Source: Ruminococcus sp. (GTDB taxonomy: Bacteria > Bacillota > Clostridia > Lachnospirales > Lachnospiraceae). From it: a stretch of 35,902 nt of DNA. The notes beneath the pieces were generated by a model. It saw only the letters and a list, made by a program, of their open reading frames with translations. It was not told the DNA's origin and ran no database searches. Position 1 is the stretch's first letter. Each line of letters begins with the position of its first letter. This document shows, piece after piece, positions 7,047-14,553 of the stretch. The stretch spans positions 1 through 35,902 of the forward strand of contig JAHHTL010000022.1 in NCBI GenBank assembly GCA_020024635.1. Reading direction: 5' to 3'. Both the position numbers and the translations under genes were made by a program.

Positions 7047-7787
7047 CTAAACAGGAAGTGTTATAGTGAATTTGGTTCCGCAATCAACTTTTGAAACCAC
7101 GTCAATTGTACCACCATGACCTTCAATAAAGGTTTTTGATAGGGCCAAACCTAACCCGGTTCCTTTTTTCTTTGTTGTAACAAAGCTATCAAAAACTTCG
7201 GAAAGACGCTCAGGTGGGATTCCACATCCGGAATCTGTGCATGAAATAATAATATGCTGCTTTTCTCTTTTTGCTTCTAGGCGGATGAATCCTTCTTTTT
7301 CTATGGATTGTCTTGCATTGATTAATAGATTTAAAAAGACCTCTTTTAATCTTGTTTTGTCCCCAGTAAAATCTCCAATATTTTCCGGAATATAAGAAGT
7401 AAATTCGATATCAGTGTCCTCACTTTCTTCGTTGTCCAAAGAAACAGCAAAGGAAAGAGCGGTTGCTTTTAGCAATTTTTCTAAAGAAAAAGTATCTATA
7501 TTTAGTTTTCCGCTGCTGTTGATCGTGGAAACATCGTTTAAAATACATCGCATAAAATCTACATCATCACAAATTTGTGTCCAGCGAGAAAGTTTTTTTA
7601 ACTCTGGATTTTGCGCTTCTAATATTTGTAAAGACGAAAAAACTAAGGTTAATGGATTTCTGATTTCATGTGTGAGGAAAGAAATAATTTGATGGTGATT
7701 TTCAAGGAGTTTAGAAATTACTTCTTCTGCAGCAGGATTTTCTTTAATCAGGTTATTAAGTGTATCAGAATCAATATTATGTAACAT
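7047..7787 (-). CDS. Soluble histidine kinase without a sensor domain
   Basis: 246 residues, start ATG at 7787 chosen because AAAGGAGG lies just upstream; the open frame extends to 8087 but would run antisense through the HIT gene. Dimerisation and phosphoacceptor region at His40 (FLTHEIRNPLTLV), then an ATPase domain with N-box (NLLINARQSIE), G1 box (DSGCGIPPE) and G2 box (GTGLGLALSK). There is no membrane helix and only about 35 residues before the phosphoacceptor, so no recognisable sensor. No response regulator is adjacent. It could receive a signal through a partner protein or act in a phosphorelay such as the one for sporulation entry; that is speculation. The gene converges with the rhomboid gene with only five bases between stops. 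Confidence 0.88.
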   Translation of the reverse strand: MLHNIDSDTLNNLIKENPAAEEVISKLLENHHQIISFLTHEIRNPLTLVFSSLQILEAQNPELKKLSRWTQICDDVDFMRCILNDVSTINSSGKLNIDTFSLEKLLKATALSFAVSLDNEESEDTDIEFTSYIPENIGDFTGDKTRLKEVFLNLLINARQSIEKEGFIRLEAKREKQHIIISCTDSGCGIPPERLSEVFDSFVTTKKKGTGLGLALSKTFIEGHGGTIDVVSKVDCGTKFTITLPV

Positions 7788-7975
7788 GGTAAATACCTCC
7801 TTTGTAAAATTCAATTGTAGTCTAACACTGGATCTAGCGTCATTCAACAGAATTCGCATGACAATATTCGACATTATTAAAAAGGTAGGGCAAGTCAGAA
7901 AGGCTCTTCTCTTTTTTATAAAAATGATATATACTAAAAACAATATCGTGCTAAATATAGAAAAGAGGAGTGTAT

Positions 7976-8383
7976 ATGAGAGAAGAAAATTGTATATTTT
8001 GTAAACTGGCAAATGGACAGATTCCATCATCAACGATCTATGAAGATGAGGAATTTCGTGTAATTTTAGACTTAAGTCCTGCATCAAAAGGACATGCTCT
8101 TATTATTCCAAAAGATCATTTTAGAAATCTTTATGATCTTCCGGAGGAAGTTGCAGCTAAAGCGTTTATACTGGCTAAGAAAATGATATTGAAACTTACA
8201 GACGTTTTAGAGTGTGATGGTTATAATATTGTTCAAAACAATGAAGAAGTTGCGGGGCAGAGTGTGTTTCATTTTCACATGCATTTAATTCCACGTTACA
8301 AAGGTGATCATGTCGGATTAAACTGGGAGATGGGTACGCTTTCAGAGGAAGACAAAGAAGAAATTTTAAATAAGATTCAATAA
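7976..8383 (+). CDS. HIT-family hydrolase (HinT-like)
   Basis: 135 residues. The histidine triad HFHMHLIP (His99, His101, His103) and the N-terminal CIFCKLANGQIPSSTIYED are characteristic of HIT nucleotide hydrolases/transferases, small cytoplasmic enzymes that cleave nucleoside phosphoramidates or related nucleotide adducts. Start ATG 7976, five bases after GAGGAG at 7965-7970; a GTG at 7970 overlaps that site and is rejected. It is divergent from the kinase gene across a 188-base region and lies 27 bases before a sigma-factor gene on the same strand. High confidence in family; the substrate cannot be told. Confidence 0.93.
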   Translation: MREENCIFCKLANGQIPSSTIYEDEEFRVILDLSPASKGHALIIPKDHFRNLYDLPEEVAAKAFILAKKMILKLTDVLECDGYNIVQNNEEVAGQSVFHFHMHLIPRYKGDHVGLNWEMGTLSEEDKEEILNKIQ

Positions 8384-8410
8384 AAAGAAAGATAAACCGG
8401 GGATGAGAGA

Positions 8411-8953
8411 TTGACTGTAAATAACGACTATAATGAGATTTATAACGAACATAAAAATCTTGTTTTAAAAGCAGCATATTTGTATTCCGGCAATTACCAT
8501 GTAGCAGAAGATATTACACAGAACACATTTATGAAATTGTACATATATTTTGATGATATGAAAAAGGAACATATTAAATCATGGTTGTTTAATACAGCGA
8601 AACATGAAGCAATAAATTATGTGAAAAAGGCAGCTAGAGAAATATGTACAAAAAATTCAGATTTAGAACTTTATATGACAGAAATTGTAGGCAGTACCGA
8701 AGAAGAACTACTGAAAAGATATAGAAACATTGAAAATATGGAACTTCATGACCGTATTATGATAGCACTTATGGAGAAGAATCGTCGTTGGTATGATGCC
8801 ATGGTGTTGGCATATTACATGGAGGTTCCACAAAAAGTTGTGGCTGAGAAAATGGGTATCAAAATCGAAGTACTACATAGTATATTGCACAGGGCAAAAG
8901 GCTGGATCAAGAAACAATTCGCAGTAGAATATGAGGATGTAGACCGGATATAA
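8411..8953 (+). CDS. ECF-like sigma-70 family RNA polymerase sigma factor
   Basis: 180 residues from a TTG start at 8411. Region 2 is visible near residues 12-75 (YNEHKNLVLKAAYLYSG, AEDITQNTFMKLY, SWLFNTAKHEAINYVKK), and region 4 near 125-170 (VLAYYMEVPQKVVAEKMGI followed by LHSILHRAKGWIKKQF), with nothing between but a short linker, as in ECF sigma factors. It directs RNA polymerase to a regulon, usually under control of a membrane anti-sigma factor. The following gene on this strand, after the intervening minus-strand murG, encodes a single-pass membrane protein that could be such a partner. A strong hairpin terminator begins at the stop codon. Likely cotranscribed with the HIT gene. Confidence 0.88.
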   Translation: MTVNNDYNEIYNEHKNLVLKAAYLYSGNYHVAEDITQNTFMKLYIYFDDMKKEHIKSWLFNTAKHEAINYVKKAAREICTKNSDLELYMTEIVGSTEEELLKRYRNIENMELHDRIMIALMEKNRRWYDAMVLAYYMEVPQKVVAEKMGIKIEVLHSILHRAKGWIKKQFAVEYEDVDRI

Positions 8954-8986
8954 CAAAACAGGTGTCAACTTGACACCTGTTTTGTT
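8952..8986. terminator. Bidirectional terminator between sigma gene and murG
   Basis: Arms 8952-8968 and 8970-8986 are perfect reverse complements over 17 bases, flanked by A-runs and T-runs on each side, so the hairpin can end transcription from both the sigma gene and the convergent murG. Confidence 0.9.
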
Positions 8987-9007
8987 GCGTATTGAAACCA
9001 AAAGACA

Positions 9008-10075
9008 CTACCCAATTTGAACTTCTTCAATAAGACGAAAGATGGTGTCAATAGAATCTTGTTGTTTTGAATCACGCATTGCATCCATAAAAGAACTACG
9101 GTTTTCATAAAGGGAATGTATGGATTTAAGAAGACGCTCCTTTGTAACCTCTTCTTCTTCCATTACCATACTAAATCCTTGGCGTTCGAAGGAACGGGCA
9201 TTCAAGATTTGGTCTCCGCGGCTTGCGTTTGCAGAAAGTGGAATCAAAAGATTTGGTTTTCTTAGTGCAACGAGCTCACAAATAGCATTTGCTCCAGCTC
9301 TAGAGACTACAAGATCTGATAGTGCGAAAATATCTTTTAATTCATTTTTAATATATTCAAATTGTGCATATCCTTTGCGTCCATTTAAAGAGGAATCTAA
9401 TTTTCCTTTTCCACAAAGGTGAATAATCTGGAAGTCTTTTAAAAGTTCTGGAAGAGCTTCCCGCACAGCGTTATTTAAAACAACAGAACCAAGACTACCT
9501 CCGATTACAAGGATGACCGGTTTATCTGCTGAAAAACCACATAAATCCATGGCGGCTATTTTATTGCCAGAGAGTAATTCCTGCCGTATTGGGGAACCTG
9601 TTAGTACAGCTTTTCCTTCGGGCAGGTATTTGAGGGTTTCAGGAAAGTTACAACATACCTTTTTGGCAGACGGAATAACAATTTTGTTTGCCAGACCTGG
9701 CGTCATATCAGATTCATGTATGATTGTAGGTATTTTACATCGTTTTGCAGCGAGGACGACGGGTACAGATACAAACCCACCTTTTGAAAAAACAACATCA
9801 GGTTTTAACTGCTTCATAAGGGAATGGGCTTCACGAAATCCTTTTATGACACGAAATGGATCAGAAAAATTCTGCCAGCTGAAATAGCGGCGAAGTTTTC
9901 CAGAAGAAATTCCGTGATAAGGGATGTTGAAAGCCTCGATCAATTCTCGTTCGATACCATTATAAGAGCCAATATACTGGATGTCATACCCCGCTTCTTT
10001 TAAGCGAGGAATCAAGGCAATATTTGGTGTTACGTGACCAGCAGTCCCACCTCCTGTAAGTATGATTTTTTTCAT
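9008..10075 (-). CDS. murG: MurG, lipid II-forming GlcNAc transferase
   Basis: 355 residues, full length for the family. It transfers GlcNAc from UDP-GlcNAc to undecaprenyl-PP-MurNAc-pentapeptide (lipid I) on the cytoplasmic membrane face, making lipid II for peptidoglycan. Visible signatures: the N-terminal glycine-rich loop ILTGGGTAGHVTPN, FSKGGFVSVPVVLAA, IIHESDMTPGLAN, the mid-protein GGSLGS loop of the nucleotide-sugar domain, and SRAGANAICELVALRKPNLLIPL, which is the C-terminal UDP-GlcNAc-binding patch. ATGGAGGTT upstream of the ATG is a good ribosome binding site. It stands alone, not in a dcw cluster. A promoter TTGACT-16-TAATAT lies at 10196-10169. Very high confidence. Confidence 0.97.
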   Translation of the reverse strand: MKKIILTGGGTAGHVTPNIALIPRLKEAGYDIQYIGSYNGIERELIEAFNIPYHGISSGKLRRYFSWQNFSDPFRVIKGFREAHSLMKQLKPDVVFSKGGFVSVPVVLAAKRCKIPTIIHESDMTPGLANKIVIPSAKKVCCNFPETLKYLPEGKAVLTGSPIRQELLSGNKIAAMDLCGFSADKPVILVIGGSLGSVVLNNAVREALPELLKDFQIIHLCGKGKLDSSLNGRKGYAQFEYIKNELKDIFALSDLVVSRAGANAICELVALRKPNLLIPLSANASRGDQILNARSFERQGFSMVMEEEEVTKERLLKSIHSLYENRSSFMDAMRDSKQQDSIDTIFRLIEEVQIG

Positions 10076-10130
10076 ATTTTTAAAACCTCCATGTTTGATA
10101 TTACAACAAATTTGATTTACAATAATAGTA

Positions 10131-10154
10131 ATTATAGTATGAATATACTATAAT
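10131..10154. promoter_or_regulatory. Perfect 10-bp palindrome in the murG / DUF4367 divergent region
   Basis: ATTATAGTAT (10131-10140) is the exact reverse complement of ATACTATAAT (10145-10154), four bases apart. Each arm contains a TATAAT-like hexamer, one per strand. It may be a repressor operator over facing -10 elements, or a hairpin in the murG 5' leader. No factor is assigned. Confidence 0.5.
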
Positions 10155-10168
10155 ATATACATAGTTTC

Positions 10169-10196
10169 ATATTAAACTTATTTAACGAAAAGTCAA
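10169..10196 (-). promoter_or_regulatory. Predicted murG promoter
   Basis: On the minus strand TTGACT (10196-10191), a 16-base spacer and TAATAT (10174-10169) form a sigma-A-type promoter, giving a leader of about 85 bases before the murG ATG that includes the palindrome. Confidence 0.55.
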
Positions 10197-10226
10197 GATA
10201 CAATAAAGACTTTGCAAGGGGAGAGA

Positions 10227-11012
10227 ATGGATAAAAATAAAAAATTATCTTTCCAGGGAGAAATGGAAAGAGAGGCAAAGAAAATAGAGGAAGAGTTAAA
10301 GGCACATCCAGAGCTTAACGACAGTATAGTTTCCGATGATTTGGATGATGCGATCTGTAAGCAAATTCAGGCTTATGAAAAAGAACAAAAGAAAAATACA
10401 AATGAAACAAAAGAGAAAAGCAGAAAGATTCCGCACAATAAAAAGTTTCTCCTTACACTTGTAGCTGTGGTAACGTTGATGTGTGCGATGGGAGTCACAA
10501 GCATAGGAAGTAAGTCTTATAAAAAACAAGTAGAGCATGGCGTTTACGGAATGCAAAAGGTACAAAATGTAGATGTACAGGATATGGAAAAATATGAAAG
10601 CACCGAAAATGGAGAAATTTTTGCATTTCAAGAAGTGGAAAAGGAAATTGGAATTCTACCTGTTCGTTTAACACACAAACCAAACAATATGGAATTTTTA
10701 CGTTATCAGATAGATCAAGAAGAGCAGAGGGCAAAAATATTTTACCAGTATAAAAATAATATTATACAGTATGATATCTACAAAAATGAATCCGATTCAT
10801 CACTGGGAAAAAACCAAGAAGATGAGTTGGTGGGATCGTTCGAAGTTGAGCAAGAAGGACAGTTGATTGTAATCAAAGAATATAGAATTCCAGAAAATAA
10901 CGAGGAATATTATCTTATGAGTTTTAAGTATAAAGAAGTTAATTATCAATTAAAAGGAAAGCTAGATGAGAAGGGATTAAGAAAAATTGTAGAAAATTTA
11001 AAATTTTTATAA
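10227..11012 (+). CDS. Single-pass membrane protein with DUF4367-like ectodomain
   Basis: 261 residues; the ATG at 10227 follows CAAGGGGAGA, while the longer frame from TTG 10212 overlaps that site. About 75 charged cytoplasmic residues, one membrane helix (about residues 77-96), and an extracytoplasmic domain whose second half (LPVRLTHKPNNMEFLRYQ, then a run of strands ending in YQLKGKLDEKGLRKIVENL) resembles DUF4367, a domain seen in membrane proteins next to ECF sigma factors. An anti-sigma or envelope-sensing role is plausible because the sigma gene at 8411 is the previous plus-strand gene, although murG lies between on the other strand. No protease-site motif or zinc anti-sigma motif was seen. 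Function unproven. Confidence 0.65.
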   Translation: MDKNKKLSFQGEMEREAKKIEEELKAHPELNDSIVSDDLDDAICKQIQAYEKEQKKNTNETKEKSRKIPHNKKFLLTLVAVVTLMCAMGVTSIGSKSYKKQVEHGVYGMQKVQNVDVQDMEKYESTENGEIFAFQEVEKEIGILPVRLTHKPNNMEFLRYQIDQEEQRAKIFYQYKNNIIQYDIYKNESDSSLGKNQEDELVGSFEVEQEGQLIVIKEYRIPENNEEYYLMSFKYKEVNYQLKGKLDEKGLRKIVENLKFL

Positions 11013-11077
11013 AAAACGCGTAAGTTTTTTCGAGTTCAGTTGTTATATATAAAGAGAGACAAATGAGGAGGAAACTT

Positions 11078-11569
11078 ATGAAAAAGAAAATTTTATCAAT
11101 GATGTGCGCATTGGCCATCATAGGAGGAACTTTTATTGGAACTGGAGTGGATACGAAAGCATCAGAAACTGTAATTGTAGATGGTTCTGAGCTTACCCAT
11201 GCAGAGCAGTCCGTAGGAAAAACGGCGACAGGAGCAAGAGGGATACATACGCTAGAGGGAGAATGCTGTGTGACTAAGAAGGGAAAAGGAAAAATCTATG
11301 TCAGTGCGGCTACAACAGCTCACCACAAAGTAGATTTTATTCAGGCATGTCTTCGTGTAGATCGTTACAATGAATCAACTGGCAGATGGGGACAGATTCA
11401 TTACCAAGAAGGGACTGCTAGAAATAATTATTACATAAATACGACAAATACGTTAAATGTAAAAAGTGGATACTACTATCGTTGTCGTGGAGAGCATTTC
11501 TGTGGTATGGACAGAGATCCATCTTATGAGTATTCTACATCCATCACAAATGGTATCTGGATTGATTAG
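11078..11569 (+). CDS. Small secreted protein, DUF6147-like
   Basis: 163 residues with a clear signal peptide (basic KKK, hydrophobic ILSMMCALAIIGGTFIG, cleavage probably near TKA at about residue 31). The mature part of about 130 residues contains KGKIYVSAATTAHHKVDFIQ, a WGQIHYQEGTARN stretch and SGYYYRCRGEHF; this pattern recalls the DUF6147 family of small secreted clostridial proteins. It has four cysteines, two of them adjacent (ECC), and no anchor motif, so it is probably released. Start ATG 11078 has GAGGAGG at 11065-11071. Followed by a long inverted repeat. The upstream gene ends 65 bases earlier with only a weak A/T hairpin between, so the pair may be partly cotranscribed. Function unknown. 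Confidence 0.7.
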   Translation: MKKKILSMMCALAIIGGTFIGTGVDTKASETVIVDGSELTHAEQSVGKTATGARGIHTLEGECCVTKKGKGKIYVSAATTAHHKVDFIQACLRVDRYNESTGRWGQIHYQEGTARNNYYINTTNTLNVKSGYYYRCRGEHFCGMDRDPSYEYSTSITNGIWID

Positions 11570-11574
11570 TTTTT

Positions 11575-11752
11575 AGCGAAATTAAAATAGGCTCATATCG
11601 CTTTAAAGAGTCAGAGCAGAAGCGAAGCCTATTGCATCTTACGGGAACTAAATTATAAAATATAATAGAAAGAGACCGTACGATCGAGAATGCCAACTCA
11701 AATGCGGTAATTTCGCTTCTGCTTTGGCTCTTTAAAGTTCAGAAAGGAGCCT
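11575..11752 (+). repeat. Long inverted-repeat element, candidate structured RNA
   Basis: Arms 11601-11626 and 11712-11737 pair over 26 bases with two differences that are both G-U pairs in plus-strand RNA. A further six-base stem (AGGCTC 11589-11594 with GAGCCT 11747-11752) lies outside an internal loop. A competing 10-base pairing also exists: 11575-11584 with 11708-11717, which shares the 3' arm. The 85-base loop has no open reading frame. It could be a regulatory 3' UTR, an independent RNA, or a decayed MITE. Confidence 0.65.
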
Positions 11753-11785
11753 TCAAAAAAATAATACGAATTATTAGCGCTATCG

Positions 11786-11820
11786 AAAAAAGCAATCGGT
11801 TATTTCCCGATTGCTTTTTT
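11786..11820. terminator. Terminator overlapping the end of the TSCPD gene
   Basis: Stem 11786-11799 with 11807-11820, 14 perfect pairs with A/T runs at both ends. The TSCPD stop codon lies at the edge of the seven-base loop, so the 5' arm on the minus strand is the end of the coding region. Confidence 0.85.
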
Positions 11821-12045
11821 CAATGCTTGCGCCAATTGATCTGGACATGAGGTATTTTTTCTGCCACATTTAATTCCATCCAGTCTAGAAATGACGTCTT
11901 CTACATTCATTCCTTCTACTAAGTGGGAAATTCCTTTTAAATTCCCATCACATCCACCTGTAAAAGAAACGTCTTTAACCGTATCGTCTATAAGATTAAA
12001 TTCAATCATTCTAGAACATACACCTTGTGGTACATATTGCATCAT
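11800..12045 (-). CDS. TSCPD domain protein (TIGR03905-type)
   Basis: 81 residues. The C-terminal signature TSCPDQLAQAL and the upstream VSFTGGCDGNLKGIS identify the small stand-alone TSCPD family; related domains occur at the C-terminus of some ribonucleotide reductases. Cysteines at CSR, GGCDG, KCGR and SCPD could bind metal. Two tandem ATGs (12045, 12042) follow GGGGGAA; the first is used here. An extended -10 (TGCTATAAT on the minus strand) lies at 12083-12075. Molecular function is not known to me. High confidence in family, none in role. Confidence 0.88.
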   Translation of the reverse strand: MMQYVPQGVCSRMIEFNLIDDTVKDVSFTGGCDGNLKGISHLVEGMNVEDVISRLDGIKCGRKNTSCPDQLAQALKKAIGK

Positions 12046-12074
12046 TCTATTCCCCCTATCTAAAATTCAAAAAG

Positions 12075-12083
12075 ATTATAGCA
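12075..12083 (-). promoter_or_regulatory. Extended -10 for the TSCPD gene
   Basis: TGCTATAAT on the minus strand, about 30 bases upstream of the ATG; no convincing -35 at 17 bases, as is common for extended -10 promoters. Confidence 0.45.
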
Positions 12084-12226
12084 AAAAGAAAAAGAAAAAT
12101 CCAGTCAACTTTTGCAAAGAATAAAAGATTAAGGACGAAACTTGTTGAACGATTTATAAGGAAATTGCAAGAGACATAGGGTATAATAAGCCTCATAGAC
12201 AAGAGTATGAAAAGTGAGGAGGAATT

Positions 12227-12988
12227 ATGATGTTAAACAATGTAGCGGCCAATACCAATGTGCTGTTTTACCTAATGGTGGCAGTAGGAGTTTTAGGAGT
12301 ACTGGCGAAGATTGTAAACCAAATTATTCTTTCACAAATGACAAAAGCGGCACGAGAAATTTCAAGAACAAATCAGAAACTATTAAAACTAATTCGTTCC
12401 AAACATGAACATGCTTGTATGATTCATGATAAAGTGGAGAATCCGAAAGTGTTTGTAGAAAAATATTTTTGCGAATATCGTCCATTTTTATTTCGAATAC
12501 ATACCTGGCAGCGTTTAGAAGGACAAACCGTATGGTTTACAGCTATACTGGCAGTACTTGGGGCTATGTTTCATTTTATAGAACATGGATTTTGTGAAGC
12601 AATTTATCAGTATCTGGCATATGGAGGAGCACAAATGCTCGGACTTGTTATGGTAAGCCGACTTTCTGACGAAGAATATCAACTCAAAGTCATCAAAAAT
12701 TATGCCATTGATTACATAGAGAACACTTGTGCAAGACGGAATAAAAATGCAAGACAGTTGGAGGGAATCGACGTGATACAGTCAGGCGTTTCGAAAGCAA
12801 TTCCTGCAGAAAAACAACAGGAACCAGAACTGTCCATCAATATTGAAGGAAAACCAAGGAAAGCGGAAAAGGGAGAAAACTTTGGACAGGCATCCGTGAA
12901 AGTAGAAAAAGTTCAAAGGGATATTCAAGAGGAAAACAGGCTACGAGAAGAAACGATTCGTCATATATTAGAAGAGTTTTTAGCTTGA
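12227..12988 (+). CDS. Unknown membrane protein
   Basis: 253 residues; tandem ATGs at 12227 and 12230 behind GAGGAGG (12216-12222). A hydrophobic helix near residues 10-33, a basic helical segment (SQMTKAAREISRTNQKLLKLIRSKHEHACMIHD read in two parts around 37-70), a helix pair near 100-150 (VWFTAILAVLGAMFHFIEHG and a glycine-rich AYGGAQMLGLVMVSRLS), and a charged tail rich in Lys/Glu (190-253). The shape, membrane helices flanking coiled segments, suggests a membrane-anchored scaffold, but no known domain was recognised. A TATAAT at 12182-12187 may be its -10. It precedes pgi by 62 bases on the same strand. Confidence 0.75.
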   Translation: MMLNNVAANTNVLFYLMVAVGVLGVLAKIVNQIILSQMTKAAREISRTNQKLLKLIRSKHEHACMIHDKVENPKVFVEKYFCEYRPFLFRIHTWQRLEGQTVWFTAILAVLGAMFHFIEHGFCEAIYQYLAYGGAQMLGLVMVSRLSDEEYQLKVIKNYAIDYIENTCARRNKNARQLEGIDVIQSGVSKAIPAEKQQEPELSINIEGKPRKAEKGENFGQASVKVEKVQRDIQEENRLREETIRHILEEFLA

Positions 12989-13050
12989 TTAAAAGCGGCA
13001 TATTTGTTAAAATTGACTGGAAGAATAGCTTTAGAAAGGAAGGGTAAGGA

Positions 13051-14400
13051 ATGGAAAATAAAGTTTCATTTGATTATTCAAAAGCAACAGATTTTATTCA
13101 GGAACACGAGATGGATTATATGGTCGAATTAGTCGCTCAGGCGAAAGACAAGCTCGTTTCTAAAACAGGAGCAGGAAATGATTTCTTAGGATGGATTGAT
13201 CTTCCGGTAGATTATGATAAGGAAGAATTTGCACGTATAGAAAAAGCAGCAGAAAAGATTCGCAAGGATTCGGAAGTTCTCCTTGTAATTGGAATTGGCG
13301 GATCATATCTTGGAGCAAGAGCTGCGATTGAGTTCCTGGGACATTCATTTGCCAATATTGTTTCTAAAGACGTGAGAAAAGCTCCAGAGATTTACTTTGT
13401 AGGAAATAGTATTAGCAGTAAGTACATAAAAGACTTGATGGACGTTGTAGGCGACAGAGACTTTTCCATCAACATGATCTCAAAATCAGGTACTACAACA
13501 GAGCCGGCAATTGCATTCCGTGTGTTCAAAGAAATTTTGGAGAACAAGTACGGAAAAGAAGAAGCAGCAAAGAGAATTTATGCCACAACAGACAAAGAAA
13601 AAGGAGCGCTTAAAAATCTTGCTACAGAAGAAGGTTATGAGACATTTATCGTTCCAGATGATGTTGGAGGACGTTTTTCTGTTTTGACAGCAGTTGGGCT
13701 TCTTCCAATTGCAGTAAGTGGTGCGGATATTAAGAAACTTATGGAAGGCGCAGCATCTGCAAGAAAAGAAGCACTGGAAAATGAGTTTTCAAAGAATGCA
13801 TCTTTACAGTATGCAGCAGCAAGAAACATTCTTCTTCGTAAAGGAAAAATGGTTGAGATCGTGGCAAATTATGAGCCAAGTCTCCATTACGTTTCTGAGT
13901 GGTGGAAACAATTATATGGAGAAAGTGAAGGAAAAGATCAAAAGGGTATCCTTCCGGCATCTGTGGATTTAACAACGGATCTTCATTCCATGGGACAATT
14001 TATCCAAGATGGAAGTAGAATTTTGTTTGAAACTGTTTTGAATGTAGAGAAATCCGCAGAGGAAATCGTAATGAAAGAAGAGACAGTGGACTTAGATGGA
14101 TTAAATTATCTGTCAGGAAAAACAGTTGATTTTATCAATAAAAGCGCTATGAATGGTACTATTTTAGCTCACACAGATGGAAATGTTCCAAATCTTATGG
14201 TTAAGATTCCAGAGCAGAATGAGTACTATCTGGGACAGTTATTCTATTTCTTTGAATTTGCATGTGGAATTAGCGGATATTTACTTGGTGTGAATCCATT
14301 TAATCAGCCAGGTGTGGAAAGTTACAAGAGAAATATGTTTGCACTTCTTGGAAAACCAGGATATGAAGAAGAAAGAGAAGCATTATTAAAAAGACTATAA
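13051..14400 (+). CDS. pgi: Glucose-6-phosphate isomerase
   Basis: 449 residues, the short bacterial form. It interconverts glucose 6-phosphate and fructose 6-phosphate in the cytoplasm (glycolysis and gluconeogenesis). Visible family motifs: VLLVIGIGGSYLGARAA near residue 80, SKSGTTTEPAIAFR near 147 (phosphate-binding), the PGI signature DVGGRFSVLTAVGLLP near 206, a WWKQLYGESEGK segment near 290 with the catalytic glutamate, and a C-terminal NPFNQPGVESYKRNM including the late signature. GGAAGGGTAAGGA precedes the ATG. A hairpin terminator follows 17 bases after the stop. Very high confidence. Confidence 0.97.
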   Translation: MENKVSFDYSKATDFIQEHEMDYMVELVAQAKDKLVSKTGAGNDFLGWIDLPVDYDKEEFARIEKAAEKIRKDSEVLLVIGIGGSYLGARAAIEFLGHSFANIVSKDVRKAPEIYFVGNSISSKYIKDLMDVVGDRDFSINMISKSGTTTEPAIAFRVFKEILENKYGKEEAAKRIYATTDKEKGALKNLATEEGYETFIVPDDVGGRFSVLTAVGLLPIAVSGADIKKLMEGAASARKEALENEFSKNASLQYAAARNILLRKGKMVEIVANYEPSLHYVSEWWKQLYGESEGKDQKGILPASVDLTTDLHSMGQFIQDGSRILFETVLNVEKSAEEIVMKEETVDLDGLNYLSGKTVDFINKSAMNGTILAHTDGNVPNLMVKIPEQNEYYLGQLFYFFEFACGISGYLLGVNPFNQPGVESYKRNMFALLGKPGYEEEREALLKRL

Positions 14401-14417
14401 AAATTGAATTTTTATGG

Positions 14418-14443
14418 AACAGGAGTCTAGGAAGGCTCCTGTT
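14418..14443 (+). terminator. Terminator after pgi
   Basis: AACAGGAG (14418-14425) pairs with CTCCTGTT (14436-14443), followed by a T-run. Confidence 0.85.
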
Positions 14444-14500
14444 TTTCTTGTAAAACATTTACGAAAATGTAAAATCCTGTAGAAAAAAGGGGGTTTTCAC

Positions 14501-14529
14501 TTGCCTGACAGATAAAAATATAGTAATAT
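14501..14529 (+). promoter_or_regulatory. Predicted promoter of the FHA gene
   Basis: TTGCCT (14501-14506), 17-base spacer, TAATAT (14524-14529), 24 bases before the ATG at 14554. Confidence 0.55.
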
Positions 14530-14553
14530 CAATTCGAGAAGGAGTGAAAGAAC

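Noticed and set aside
7788..8087. N-terminal extension of the soluble histidine kinase with a membrane-helix-like stretch
   Set aside because: It runs antisense through the HIT gene start and its promoter, while ATG 7787 has a perfect AAAGGAGG; the extension is most likely fortuitous.
10296..10734. Minus-strand hydrophobic frames opposite the DUF4367-like gene
   Set aside because: Hydrophobic antisense frames are expected opposite Lys/Glu-rich coding DNA in AT-rich genomes; the plus-strand gene has the start signal and domain structure.
11627..11711. Retron-like or reverse-transcriptase-linked RNA in the loop of the second inverted repeat
   Set aside because: No reverse transcriptase gene or accessory gene is present nearby, so inverted arms alone do not support a retron.
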